Shown: positions 34,463 to 42,339 of the stretch, one piece after another
Layout of the letters: the number at the start of each line of letters is the position of its first letter
Numbering within the stretch: position 1 is the first letter of the stretch
DNA from: Hyphomonadaceae bacterium
Lineage (GTDB): Bacteria > Pseudomonadota > Alphaproteobacteria > Caulobacterales > Hyphomonadaceae
Length of the DNA stretch: 64,000 nucleotides
Direction: 5' to 3'
Assembly (NCBI GenBank): GCA_024743315.1
Contig: JANSWU010000001.1
Location: 372,001-436,000 of the forward strand
Position numbers and translations under genes: made by a program
The notes under the pieces: model-generated
Told to the model about the DNA's origin: nothing
What the model saw: only the letters and a program-made list of their open reading frames with translations
Database searches by the model: none

Positions 34463-35791
34463 TTATTTCGGGTGGCAGATCACTGGCATCCAGGTGTAGC
34501 CTTTGACGAAGGCGCCTGAGGTCAAGCTTGGTTCGTCCAAGACTTCGACATGGCTGAATCGCTCCATAATCTCTTCCCAGAGAATGCGCAGTTGAAGTTC
34601 GCCGAGACGGTTGCCAACACAGCGGTGGATTCCGAACCCGAAGGACAGGTGATTGCGCGCCTGTTTGCGGTCGATGATCAGTTGGTTGGGGTCTTCTTCC
34701 CAGAATCGCTCATCACGGTTGCCAGAAACATACCACATCGCGATCTGATCGCCTTTCTTGATCGTCTTGCCGTGCATTTCGACATCTTCCAGCGCCGTGC
34801 GGCGCATGAAGGCGAGCGGCGTCTGCCAGCGGATGACTTCGGACACCATGTTCGGGATCAAAGACGGGTCGGCTTTCAGCTTGGCATATTCTTCCGGGAA
34901 CTTGTTCAACGCATAGACCGAGGCCGTCATCGAGTTCCGCGTCGTGTCATTGCCACCAACGATGAGCAGAATGACATTGCCGAGCAGTTCCATTGGCGCC
35001 AAATTCTTGGTCTTTTCGCCATGCGCAAGGAGACTAATCAGGTCGTTTTTGAGCGGCTCTTGCTTACGCTGTTCGTACATGCCCATGAAAGCGGTGAGGC
35101 ATTCGAGAAGCTCTTGTTTCCACTGCTCTTCGCCGCCGGGGCAGATATCGGGATTTTCACGGTTCGTAGTGACGTCGGACCAGCGCGTGAGTTTGCGGCG
35201 CTGCTCGAATGGGAAGTCGAACAAAGTGGCCAGCATCATCGTGGTCAGCTCAATTGAGACCGTGTCGACCCAATCAAACGGTTCACCGACGGGCACTTGG
35301 TCGAGGATCTGCTTGGTGCGCTGGCGGATGAGAGGCTCAAACTCTTTCAGCATATTCGGGGCAACCGCAGGCTGAACCGTCTTACGCTGTTCCGAATGGC
35401 GGGGCTCATCCATAGCAATGAACATTGGAAGTTCGAAATCTTCCATCGGCTCACCCAGGACAATGCCACCATGCTCCCAGCTGGATGAGAAGCGCTTATG
35501 ATCAATGTCGATCTTCATCACGTCTTCATAGCGCGTCACCGACCAGAAACCGCCGACGAAACTATCTTCGGTCCAATGCAATGGATCTTCGTCCCGCATG
35601 CGCTTGAACAGCTCCCAATATGCGCCTCTGCGCCAAATCTCTGGATCCACCAGATTCATTTCGTCGAGCGGGATGGTCGACATGTCCGGCAGCGGGGCCC
35701 CAAATTCCAAATATCCAGGGTGAAGTGGCGCGCGCGGCGTGATTTTCGGGCGCTCGAGATTGTGTGGAATTTTCGTCAGCGTGTCTGCCAT
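34463..35791 (-). CDS. Cytochrome P450, CYP153-like alkane hydroxylase
   Basis: A 442-aa soluble bacterial P450. The heme loop FGFGIHRCVGNRL has Cys391 as iron ligand. The I-helix reads LIVGGNDTTRNSMT, with the GGNDTTRNSM pattern I associate with CYP153 terminal alkane hydroxylases. ExxR is in SEVIRWQTP, and FMRRTALED follows. It would need ferredoxin and ferredoxin reductase partners, which are not adjacent. The ATG at 35791 is preferred because GGAGG lies about 6 nt upstream; a start 13 codons earlier (35830) overlaps a likely operator. Two TGACG-N4-CGTCA dyads lie upstream. Confidence 0.92.
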   Translation of the reverse strand: MADTLTKIPHNLERPKITPRAPLHPGYLEFGAPLPDMSTIPLDEMNLVDPEIWRRGAYWELFKRMRDEDPLHWTEDSFVGGFWSVTRYEDVMKIDIDHKRFSSSWEHGGIVLGEPMEDFELPMFIAMDEPRHSEQRKTVQPAVAPNMLKEFEPLIRQRTKQILDQVPVGEPFDWVDTVSIELTTMMLATLFDFPFEQRRKLTRWSDVTTNRENPDICPGGEEQWKQELLECLTAFMGMYEQRKQEPLKNDLISLLAHGEKTKNLAPMELLGNVILLIVGGNDTTRNSMTASVYALNKFPEEYAKLKADPSLIPNMVSEVIRWQTPLAFMRRTALEDVEMHGKTIKKGDQIAMWYVSGNRDERFWEEDPNQLIIDRKQARNHLSFGFGIHRCVGNRLGELQLRILWEEIMERFSHVEVLDEPSLTSGAFVKGYTWMPVICHPK

Positions 35792-35829
35792 CTGTGCCTC
35801 CGTAAATGCGGTCTTGTCCGCCGCAATCA

Positions 35830-35843
35830 TGACGTTCGCGTCA
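35830..35843. promoter_or_regulatory. Dyad TGACG-N4-CGTCA, proximal copy
   Basis: TGACGTTCGCGTCA has perfect 5-bp arms around four bases. It is 39 nt upstream of the preferred P450 start. The same arms recur at 35872-35885, center to center 42 bp, or four helical turns. The AT-rich stretch between them could hold the promoter. Confidence 0.55.
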
Positions 35844-35871
35844 GCGTAACATATTTAAAATGAAAAAACCA

Positions 35872-35885
35872 TGACGCATGCGTCA
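35872..35885. promoter_or_regulatory. Dyad TGACG-N4-CGTCA, distal copy
   Basis: TGACGCATGCGTCA is a perfect 14-bp palindrome, 81 nt upstream of the P450 start and 14 nt beyond the stop of the upstream DUF2244 gene. It pairs with the proximal copy as a likely two-site operator. The cognate regulator is not in the window. Confidence 0.55.
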
Positions 35886-35898
35886 CTTTTTTCATTTT

Positions 35899-36387
35899 TT
35901 AGGCGGGATAGCGTTCATTCTGCGCCTTCCAGATCGCCGTTTCGAGCGCCTGTTTCAGGCTTTTGCGCTCACCCGGTGTGAGAAAGCGCCCAATCACCCA
36001 GGCCTTGTCGGCATGAGACAGTTTCAACTCGCTGGGCCGGCGTTCTGGGAATTCGAGACTGACACGCGTGAAGGCCGTTGGCATTTGTGCCAGCTTCGGC
36101 GCTTTGCCGGGTAAGGAATGCATGAGCTCAATTTGTTCAGCCGTGACCCGCACACGCGTTTCCTGTTTCAACTTTCGAAAACTCCATCGAAAAGCAAGCC
36201 AGATTGCCAAGGCGTCGAGTCCGAAAAATCCAATCACCGGAAATGCCCCCATAGACACAAAGGCCAGGCCCGCAACAAAGCTCATCCCTGCCACGATAGC
36301 CATGACAATGGTAAAAGCGCGCGGACTGAGCGATCGGTTTGGCGTCAGGGTCGCATCAAAATAAATGGTCTCTGTCGTCGGCTGCAT
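35899..36387 (-). CDS. DUF2244 membrane protein
   Basis: A 162-aa protein of the DUF2244 family. Two hydrophobic helices (about residues 24-45 and 47-66; FTIVMAIVAGMSFVAGLAFV and PVIGFFGLDALAIWLAFRW) are followed by a cytoplasmic beta-rich domain starting RKLKQETRVRVTAEQIELMH. SLSPRAFTIVMA is the family's usual N-terminal pattern. Function is unknown; in alphaproteobacteria it often lies next to nth, as here, where nth is divergent. Confidence 0.9.
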   Translation of the reverse strand: MQPTTETIYFDATLTPNRSLSPRAFTIVMAIVAGMSFVAGLAFVSMGAFPVIGFFGLDALAIWLAFRWSFRKLKQETRVRVTAEQIELMHSLPGKAPKLAQMPTAFTRVSLEFPERRPSELKLSHADKAWVIGRFLTPGERKSLKQALETAIWKAQNERYPA

Positions 36388-36487
36388 GATTAGAAGTATA
36401 GGTCAAAAATTCGCGGCGTCGGCAAGCGCGGCAGTGCGCCGCAAGATTCAGATTTCCAGTCGGCCAAGTCTGCACTAGGTAATCCGC

Positions 36488-37231
36488 ATGCCCACGACCT
36501 CAACCAAGCCCAAACGCAAACGCGCCCCTCGGACGTTCGGCAAGGAAAAAGCCGCTGAGCTTTATGCCGAGCTGGCCAAGGAGCGCCCAAATCCGCGCAC
36601 CGAGCTGGAATTCGTCAATCCATACACTTTGGTGGTGGCTGTGGCTCTGTCCGCTCAAGCCACCGATGTCGGCGTCAACAAAGCCACCAAAGGCTTGTTC
36701 AAAGTCGCCGACACGCCTGAAAAAATGCTCGCCCTCGGCCTCAAGGGCGTCGAAGAGCATATCAAGACGATCGGGCTCTGGCGCAACAAGGCCAAGAACG
36801 TCATCGCGCTGAGCCAGATGATCCTTGACGAGTTTGGCGGTGAAGTCCCGCAAACTCGGGATGAGCTGGTCAAACTGCCGGGCGTCGGTCGCAAGACCGC
36901 AAATGTCGTTCTCAATGAAGCTTTTGGGCAGCCAACCATTGCCGTCGACACACACATTTTCCGCGTTTCCAACCGCACCGGTCTCGCGCCAGGCAAGGAC
37001 CCGGACCAGGTTGAAGCCAGTCTCGAGCGGACCACGCCGGACGAATACAAGCTCGGTGCGCATCACTGGCTGATCCTGCATGGTCGATACACATGCGTGG
37101 CCCGCAAGCCGAAATGCTGGCTCTGCTCGATCGACCACTTGTGCAAGTTCAAGGACAAGACGCCCGATCCGGCCACGGTATCCTCGCTTGGCCCGAAAAA
37201 GCCGCGCAGCCGGGCCAAGACGAAGAAATGA
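36488..37231 (+). CDS. nth: Endonuclease III
   Basis: A 247-aa bifunctional DNA glycosylase/AP lyase for oxidised pyrimidines. The helix-hairpin-helix [15 protein letters not shown] contains catalytic Lys136; Asp154 in AVDTHIFRV is the second catalytic residue. The iron-sulfur loop [17 protein letters not shown] has the Cys-x6-Cys-x2-Cys-x5-Cys spacing. A basic N-terminus ([11 protein letters not shown]) and a basic tail extend beyond the E. coli enzyme. It is divergent from DUF2244 and 37 nt before hisF. Confidence 0.96.
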   Translation: MPTTSTKPKRKRAPRTFGKEKAAELYAELAKERPNPRTELEFVNPYTLVVAVALSAQATDVGVNKATKGLFKVADTPEKMLALGLKGVEEHIKTIGLWRNKAKNVIALSQMILDEFGGEVPQTRDELVKLPGVGRKTANVVLNEAFGQPTIAVDTHIFRVSNRTGLAPGKDPDQVEASLERTTPDEYKLGAHHWLILHGRYTCVARKPKCWLCSIDHLCKFKDKTPDPATVSSLGPKKPRSRAKTKK

Positions 37232-37268
37232 GCTTGCGCCGCCGCCGCATCCGCTCTTAAACGCCGCC

Positions 37269-38027
37269 ATGTTGAAAACCCGCATCATTCCCTGCCTCGA
37301 TGTCAAAGATGGCCGCACGGTCAAAGGCGTGAACTTTGTCGACTTGCGCGATGCCGGCGACCCGGTGGCGCTGGCCAAAGCCTATGATGCCCAAGGCGCC
37401 GACGAGCTGTGTTTCCTCGATATCACCGCCAGCCATGAAGGCCGTGGCACCTTGCTCGACATTGTCAGCGCGACCGCTGAGCAATGCTTCATGCCGCTGA
37501 CCGTCGGCGGCGGCGTGCGCAGCGCCGAGAATATGGTTCAGCTGCTGCGTGCCGGGGCAGACAAAGTCGGCATCAATTCCGCCGCTGTCGCTGACCCGGA
37601 CGTGATTTCACGCTGCGCGGCCAAAGCCGGAAGCCAATGCGTCGTCGTCGCCATTGATGCGCGCAAGTCCGGGGATCACTGGGAGATTTTTACCCATGGC
37701 GGGCGCAAGCCGACTGGCATTGACGCGGTTGAATTTGCCAAACTTGCGGAAAGCAAAGGCGCGGGCGAGATTCTGCTGACCAGCATGGATAAAGATGGAA
37801 CCAAATCTGGCTTCGACTTGCCGCTCACCAAGGCGGTGACCGATGCAGTCTCGATCCCGGTGATTGCGAGTGGCGGCGCGGGCCGTGCCGAAGACCTTGC
37901 GCCGGCAATTCTGGAAGGCGGCGCCAATGCCGTGCTCGCGGCCTCGATTTTCCATTTTGGCGAGGTCAGTCTAGAACAAGCGCGCGCCGCGTTGAATGCT
38001 GCGGGTGCGCCAGTTCGCCCGTTTTAG
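37269..38027 (+). CDS. hisF: Imidazole glycerol phosphate synthase, cyclase subunit
   Basis: A 252-aa TIM-barrel subunit of histidine biosynthesis that closes the imidazole ring with ammonia from His[24 protein letters not shown] carries the catalytic Asp of strand 1; [33 protein letters not shown] and [15 protein letters not shown] with the second catalytic Asp are all visible. The ATG at 37269 gives the standard N-terminus; an upstream frame extension overlaps nth and is a shadow. HisE follows after 9 nt. The other his genes (hisH, hisA) are outside the window. Confidence 0.96.
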   Translation: MLKTRIIPCLDVKDGRTVKGVNFVDLRDAGDPVALAKAYDAQGADELCFLDITASHEGRGTLLDIVSATAEQCFMPLTVGGGVRSAENMVQLLRAGADKVGINSAAVADPDVISRCAAKAGSQCVVVAIDARKSGDHWEIFTHGGRKPTGIDAVEFAKLAESKGAGEILLTSMDKDGTKSGFDLPLTKAVTDAVSIPVIASGGAGRAEDLAPAILEGGANAVLAASIFHFGEVSLEQARAALNAAGAPVRPF

Positions 38028-38036
38028 GAGGCTTTG

Positions 38037-38390
38037 ATGTCCAACACACCTTTGGGAAATGCGCACGGCCTGATGGATATGCTCGGCTATCTCGCGATGA
38101 CGATTGACGCCCGTGCGACCGGCGACGGCGAGCGGTCTTACACGATGTCACTGCTCGAAAAAGGGCCGCTTCATTGCGGCAAGAAGATTGCTGAAGAAGG
38201 CGCGGAACTGGCGCTCGCTTTGGCGGCACAGGGCAAAGCTGAAAGCGCGGCCGAGGCGGCCGATCTGCTTTACCATATTCTGGTCGGTTTGCGCGCCAAA
38301 GGCGTTAGTCTCGATGAGGTCAGCGAGGCCTTACGCGCCCGTCAGGGCATTTCCGGTCTGGACGAGAAAGCCGGCCGCACCGCAGGCTGA
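38037..38390 (+). CDS. hisE: Phosphoribosyl-ATP pyrophosphatase
   Basis: A 117-aa all-alpha pyrophosphohydrolase, the second step of histidine synthesis. KKIAEEGAELALALAA and AAEAADLLYHILVGL carry the metal-binding Glu/Asp residues of the MazG-like fold. AGGAGG at 38026-38031 overlaps the hisF stop and fixes the ATG at 38037 (a TTG at 38034 is too close). Co-transcribed with hisF. Confidence 0.95.
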   Translation: MSNTPLGNAHGLMDMLGYLAMTIDARATGDGERSYTMSLLEKGPLHCGKKIAEEGAELALALAAQGKAESAAEAADLLYHILVGLRAKGVSLDEVSEALRARQGISGLDEKAGRTAG

Positions 38391-38427
38391 GCTTGCCGGC
38401 GGCCGATCTATCCCCTATTTACAGACC

Positions 38428-38781
38428 ATGCTGCGCGCTATCACTTCATGTCTCTGGCTCATTGCCGCGCTTGCGCTTGGCTTTGAAGCGGCGGCCCAGC
38501 CATGCGCTTTGGTCAGTGAAATGACGACCGAAATGCAGCACGCGGCTGACTCGGAGATGCCGTGCCACGATGATATGATGAAGATGCATCATACGCCCGA
38601 GAACGCCCCGGATCATGACACGCAGGCTTGCTGCTGTGCCGCCTTGCTCGGCAATGGCGTGACCGCGCAGGCCCCGCTATTAACCCAGCCCGTTCCTGGT
38701 CTCATCCTTTGGGCGGCGCCGATGCCGGACTCCGCTGCCAGCATCCTACTTGAGTTTGAGCCGCCACCTCCGCGCGCCTGA
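38428..38781 (+). CDS. Small exported Cys/His/Met-rich protein
   Basis: A 117-aa protein with a signal peptide (MLRAITSCLWLIAALALGFEAAAQ). The mature part has clustered metal-type residues: MTTEMQHAADSEMPCHDDMMKMHH, then HDTQACCCAALL. A proline-rich tail follows a weak hydrophobic stretch. It resembles the small DUF2946/CopL-like proteins of copper loci, though I cannot confirm the family. It begins a plus-strand run with an envelope protein, a heavy-metal domain protein and a MerT-like transporter, so metal binding in the periplasm is inferred. Confidence 0.7.
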   Translation: MLRAITSCLWLIAALALGFEAAAQPCALVSEMTTEMQHAADSEMPCHDDMMKMHHTPENAPDHDTQACCCAALLGNGVTAQAPLLTQPVPGLILWAAPMPDSAASILLEFEPPPPRA

Positions 38782-38819
38782 TCTTCCAACAAGAAGATCA
38801 ACTCAACTAGGACACTTAC

Positions 38820-39467
38820 ATGATACGCATCCAAACAGCAGGCCTCGTGCTTGCTATGGGCGCTGCCTTAACCAGCCAAATGGCAGAGGCGAGACCGGTT
38901 TCTTATCCCAGCGGTTGGACGGTGATGCAGATGAATAATGGCGATATGTCATCGCTGCACGTGCATTATTCCCCGACTTTCAAGGATTCGATTGGGCTTT
39001 ATTCAGAGCGCAATTGGGCCAATGATTGGCACTTTACCGGCCTGCAATACAATCGCCTGGTGCAACGCTGGAACACGCCCAACTCGCAAGCCAATCTCTA
39101 TTTCAAAGCCGGCGCCGGTCAGGCCGATCCGTTCGGCGATGGCGCGGATGTCGACTTAGCCGGCTTTGTCGGCGTCGCAGCCGATTGGGAGACGCGCCGC
39201 TGGTTCGTCTCATATGAAGGCCGCGCGTATGATCTTGGGTTTACCCAGGATGCAAGACAGGCTGCACGGGTCGGCGTTGCGCCTTATATTGGCGACTATG
39301 GCGACTTGCATACCTGGCTCATGCTCCAGGTTGAAAACCAACCCGAGGCGGACACCCCAACCACGGTGACGCCTCTGGTCCGCTTTTTTTATGACGTTCA
39401 GCTGCTCGAAATCGGATATACTCCGGAGACTGAAGAGCTGATGCTGAACTGGATCGTCCGCTTTTAG
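38820..39467 (+). CDS. Exported envelope protein, probable outer-membrane beta-barrel
   Basis: A 215-aa protein with a signal peptide (MIRIQTAGLVLAMGAALTSQMAEA). The mature part alternates short beta strands rich in aromatic residues (IGLYSERNWANDWHFTGLQY, ANLYFKAGAGQ, ETRRWFVSYEGRAYDLG) and ends with LMLNWIVRF, a terminal strand with the final Phe typical of outer-membrane barrels. I do not know a named family. It lies between the small Cys/His-rich protein and the periplasmic heavy-metal domain protein, so it may serve metal passage at the outer membrane (inference). Confidence 0.72.
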   Translation: MIRIQTAGLVLAMGAALTSQMAEARPVSYPSGWTVMQMNNGDMSSLHVHYSPTFKDSIGLYSERNWANDWHFTGLQYNRLVQRWNTPNSQANLYFKAGAGQADPFGDGADVDLAGFVGVAADWETRRWFVSYEGRAYDLGFTQDARQAARVGVAPYIGDYGDLHTWLMLQVENQPEADTPTTVTPLVRFFYDVQLLEIGYTPETEELMLNWIVRF

Positions 39468-39482
39468 AAAGGAACAGGACAG

Positions 39483-39815
39483 ATGAAACTGATGTCAATC
39501 GCGGCGCTGGCCGCCACTTTCGCCTTCGCCGCACCAAACGCACTTGCGGAAGACACCGCAGCCTCAGAAACCGCAATGTCGGCTCAAACAATGGTCACCG
39601 CCAAAGTGAATGGCATGGTCTGCGATTTCTGTGCCCGCGCCGTGACCAAAGTGTTCGGCAAGGAAGCCGCCGTGGAGAACGTGCATGTCGATCTCGACAA
39701 TGGCGAAATCCATGTGACGCTGAAAACCGGCGCTGAGCTTTCGGATGATCGCGTCGCCGAATTGGTCAAGAAATCCGGTTATGATCTGGTCTCGATTGGG
39801 CGCGAAACGGCATGA
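39483..39815 (+). CDS. Periplasmic heavy-metal-associated (HMA) domain protein, MerP-like
   Basis: A 110-aa protein: a signal peptide (KLMSIAALAATFAFAAPNALA) followed by an HMA ferredoxin-like fold of about 70 residues. The metal site is GMVCDFC with Cys47 and Cys50; VENVHVDLDNGEIHVTL and LVKKSGYDLVSI complete the fold. MerP has the same layout and delivers Hg(II) to MerT. Its stop overlaps the MerT-like start by 4 nt (ATGA). No merA or merR is nearby, so the metal could also be copper or another soft metal. Confidence 0.88.
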   Translation: MKLMSIAALAATFAFAAPNALAEDTAASETAMSAQTMVTAKVNGMVCDFCARAVTKVFGKEAAVENVHVDLDNGEIHVTLKTGAELSDDRVAELVKKSGYDLVSIGRETA

Positions 39816-40216
39816 CGCCAGCTCAGGACGAGATCAAAAACCCAAGCGTATTGCCAGCGACGCTGGCACTGTTCACCTCGGCGACCACGCTGATTTGCTG
39901 CGCGCTGCCAGCCATGCTGGTCATGGTCGGGATGGGCGCGGTCTGGTCGGGCGTCATTGGCGCAGTGCCGGGGATTACCTGGTTCGGCGCCAACAAAGCC
40001 CTGGTCTTCGGTGTGACCGGGGCGGTGCTACTCGCTTCAGGAGCCTGGCAATGGCACGCTCGCAATCTGCCCTGCCCGATTGATCCGGTCAAAGCTCGCG
40101 CTTGCACACGGCTGAGACGGATTAGTTGGTCCTTATGGGGGATTAGCGTCGGCGCCTTTCTGATTGGCGGGTTTTTCGCGTTTTTCCCCGACGCCGCCGC
40201 CGCGCTCTTCCTCTAA
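39812..40216 (+). CDS. MerT-like metal transporter
   Basis: A 134-aa inner-membrane protein with three helices. Paired cysteines Cys29-Cys30 lie in the first helix (TTLICCALPAMLVMVGMGAV), and another pair, Cys88 and Cys98, lies in the loop before the last helix (LPCPIDPVKARACTR). This is the cysteine arrangement of MerT, which takes Hg(II) from MerP into the cytoplasm. Translation is coupled to the HMA gene. No reductase is seen here, so import for detoxification is not assured. Confidence 0.8.
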   Translation: MTPAQDEIKNPSVLPATLALFTSATTLICCALPAMLVMVGMGAVWSGVIGAVPGITWFGANKALVFGVTGAVLLASGAWQWHARNLPCPIDPVKARACTRLRRISWSLWGISVGAFLIGGFFAFFPDAAAALFL

Positions 40217-40236
40217 GGGAGGCTAGACAAAACAAG

Positions 40237-40281
40237 TTTGGGCCTTCACCGTTTGCAAAAGACAAGCGGAGGAGGCCCAAA
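40237..40281 (+). promoter_or_regulatory. Inverted repeat that could mask the NTF2-like gene's ribosome site
   Basis: TTTGGGCC at 40237-40244 is perfectly complementary to GGCCCAAA at 40274-40281. The right arm starts inside the AGGAGG ribosome site (40270-40275) and ends on the A of the start codon. If the mRNA folds this way, initiation would be hindered. Confidence 0.45.
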
Positions 40282-40712
40282 TGGCAAACCAGCATGATGT
40301 TCCATTGACCGGATATCAGCCCAATCTGCAAACCTGGTTCGACTATATGACCGGTGGTCATGATCGCGGTCTGTTGCTCGAAATGCTCCACGATGATGTG
40401 GTCTTTCGGAGCCCGGTTGTGCACACCCCGCAAGAGGGCAAGGCGATTACATTTGCTTATCTCTCTGCGGCCGGGAACACGCTTGGCAATGGCAGTTTCA
40501 AATATACCAAAGTGTTTGATTGCGGCGACAAGGCCGTGCTCGAATTTGAGAGCGAGATGGATGGCATTCACATCAATGGCATCGACATGATCGAATGGGA
40601 CGAAAACGGGAAGATCACCGATTTCAAGGTGATGGTGCGCCCCTTGAAAGCGATCCAGACCGTCCATGCGGCGATGGGCAAAATGCTCGAGCAAATGAAA
40701 GCCGAGGCTTGA
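40281..40712 (+). CDS. Nuclear transport factor 2-like (SnoaL) family protein
   Basis: A 143-aa cone-shaped alpha+beta protein of the NTF2/SnoaL type: YQPNLQTWFDYMTGGHDRGLLLEMLHDDVVFRSPVVHTPQEGK, then beta strands ending WDENGKITDFKVMVRPLKAIQTV. This fold serves enzymes such as ketosteroid isomerase and also non-catalytic proteins; the substrate is unknown. AGGAGG lies 5 nt before the ATG. The GNAT gene starts within its stop codon. Confidence 0.88.
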   Translation: MANQHDVPLTGYQPNLQTWFDYMTGGHDRGLLLEMLHDDVVFRSPVVHTPQEGKAITFAYLSAAGNTLGNGSFKYTKVFDCGDKAVLEFESEMDGIHINGIDMIEWDENGKITDFKVMVRPLKAIQTVHAAMGKMLEQMKAEA

Positions 40713-41245
40713 GCGCGCCGACCCTTTTGACCGCCCGGCTGAGCTTGAAGCCGAGCACATATGAAGACTATCAAGGCATGGCTGCCATGTGGGCCGACCC
40801 GGAGGTTGTGACCTATATTGGCGGTCAAACCCGCGACCCGCAGGACGCCTGGTTCGCGCATTTGCGCAATCGCGGGCTCTGGGACATGCTTGGCTATGGC
40901 TATTGGATCGTGCGCGAAAGTCGGACCGATAAATTTGTCGGCGAGGTGGGCTTTGCAGATTTCAAGCGCGGGCTTGAACCTGACATTTCCGGGCGCCCGG
41001 AAGCCGGTTGGGTTTTGGCCAAATCCGCTTGGGGGAAAGGCTATGCCAGCGAAGCGACCAAGGCCGCACATGATTGGCTGGATGAGGTCCTGCCCGGCCG
41101 CTCCACCTGTATCATCGACCCGGATAATGGGGGTTCCATAAAGGTGGCTGAGCGACTTGGTTATCAGGAAATCGGCCCGTCGGACTATCGGGGTGACCCG
41201 ATCCTGCTATTTGAGCGCTTCAGCCCCGGCACAGGAAAAGGCTAG
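40709..41245 (+). CDS. GNAT family N-acetyltransferase (RimJ/RimL type)
   Basis: A 178-aa acetyltransferase. LTARLSLKPSTYEDYQGMAAMWADPEVVTYIGG is the RimJ-type start, EVGFADFKRG and AGWVLAKSAWGKGYASEATKAAHDW carry the acetyl-CoA loop, and NGGSIKVAERLGYQEIG is motif B. It would transfer acetyl to a protein N-terminus or a small amine. The start is taken as TTG at 40709, overlapping the previous TGA (TTGA); there is no ATG in the right place, and the in-frame extension to 40595 lies inside the previous gene. The start is uncertain. Confidence 0.85.
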   Translation: MSAPTLLTARLSLKPSTYEDYQGMAAMWADPEVVTYIGGQTRDPQDAWFAHLRNRGLWDMLGYGYWIVRESRTDKFVGEVGFADFKRGLEPDISGRPEAGWVLAKSAWGKGYASEATKAAHDWLDEVLPGRSTCIIDPDNGGSIKVAERLGYQEIGPSDYRGDPILLFERFSPGTGKG

Positions 41246-41277
41246 CGATTTGAGCGAAGCACGGCTATTTAGCAGGC

Positions 41278-42240
41278 ATGGTTACGACATATCTCGACTT
41301 CGAAAAGCCGCTCGCCGAGCTTGAGACCAAGATCGCCGAGCTGGAAGCGGTCGCCGCCCAGGAAGGTGGCCCGCAGATTAATGATGAGCTGAAAAAGCTC
41401 AAGGATAAGGCCGCGAAGCAGCTGAAAGACACTTATGCCTCGCTTAATCCATGGCGCAAAACGCAGGTTGCGCGCCACCCGGAACGGCCACATTTCACCG
41501 ATTATCTTGAAGCCCTGTTCGATGATTTTCAAGAGCTCGCGGGCGACCGCGTATTTGGCAATGATGAGGCCGTGATTGGCGGTCTGGCCAGCTTTAATGG
41601 CCAGTCTGTCGTGGTCATGGGACATGAAAAAGGGCGCACCACGGAAAGCCGCCTGAAGCATAATTTCGGCATGGCGCATCCGGAAGGCTATCGCAAAGCG
41701 GTCCGACTGATGGACCTGGCCGAACGGTTCAAACTCCCGGTCATCACCTTTGTCGACACGTCTGGAGCATTTCCCGGCAAAGCGGGGGAAGAACGCGGCC
41801 AAGCTGAAGCGATTGCCCGATCGACCGAGCGCTGCCTGACCCTGAGCGTGCCGATGATCTCGCTGATCATTGGCGAGGGCGGCTCTGGCGGTGCGATTGC
41901 CATCGCTGCGGCCAATCATGTCATGATGATGGAACACTCGATCTATTCCGTGATCTCGCCGGAAGGCTGTGCCTCAATCCTGTATCGCGACGCGGCCAAG
42001 GCCAAGGACGCGGCTGAGGCGATGAAGATCACCGCCAATGACCTGAAGAAAATGAAAGTCATTGATACGATTGTGAAAGAGCCGGTCGGCGGTGCCCATC
42101 GCGCCCCGGAAAAAGCGATCCGCGCGGCTGGCAAAGCGATTGACAAAGCGCTGCAATCCTTGCTCGAGCTGAGCGAACAGGAATTGAAAGTCCAACGCCG
42201 GGAACGTTTCTATGCGATCGGCCGCGAAGGCCTGAACTAA
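41278..42240 (+). CDS. accA: Acetyl-CoA carboxylase carboxyltransferase subunit alpha
   Basis: A 320-aa subunit that, with AccD, transfers the carboxyl group from biotin to acetyl-CoA in fatty-acid synthesis. YLDFEKPLAELETKIAELE at the start is the usual helical N-terminus. NPWRKTQVARHPERPHFTDYL, GDRVFGNDEAVIGGLA, FVDTSGAFPGKAGEERGQAEAIA, and GEGGSGGAIAI are conserved. SVISPEGCASILYRDAAKAKDAAEAMKITA completes the oxyanion region. Length is typical. Confidence 0.97.
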   Translation: MVTTYLDFEKPLAELETKIAELEAVAAQEGGPQINDELKKLKDKAAKQLKDTYASLNPWRKTQVARHPERPHFTDYLEALFDDFQELAGDRVFGNDEAVIGGLASFNGQSVVVMGHEKGRTTESRLKHNFGMAHPEGYRKAVRLMDLAERFKLPVITFVDTSGAFPGKAGEERGQAEAIARSTERCLTLSVPMISLIIGEGGSGGAIAIAAANHVMMMEHSIYSVISPEGCASILYRDAAKAKDAAEAMKITANDLKKMKVIDTIVKEPVGGAHRAPEKAIRAAGKAIDKALQSLLELSEQELKVQRRERFYAIGREGLN

Positions 42241-42290
42241 GGGCGACGCACGGGCAATTTCGCGTTCGTTTCTTTAATAGACTCGAAAAG

Positions 42291-42318
42291 AAAAGGGCGG
42301 CCCTAAAGCCGCCCTTTG
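42291..42318. terminator. Bidirectional Rho-independent terminator
   Basis: AAAGGGCGGC (42292-42301) pairs with GCCGCCCTTT (42308-42317) around a 6-nt loop. It has A-rich sequence on the left and Ts on the right, so it works in both directions between the convergent accA and TonB receptor genes. Confidence 0.85.
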
Positions 42319-42339
42319 TGTTTGCCTTATTGAGTCGGC

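Noticed and set aside
34158-34506. Short open frames across the REP-like region on both strands
   Set aside because: They read through the inverted repeat (SSPRRRGS-type peptides on both strands), a typical artefact of such repeats.
39483-40216. Classic mercury resistance operon
   Set aside because: Only MerP- and MerT-like proteins are present; no merA or merR in the window, so mercury resistance is not claimed.
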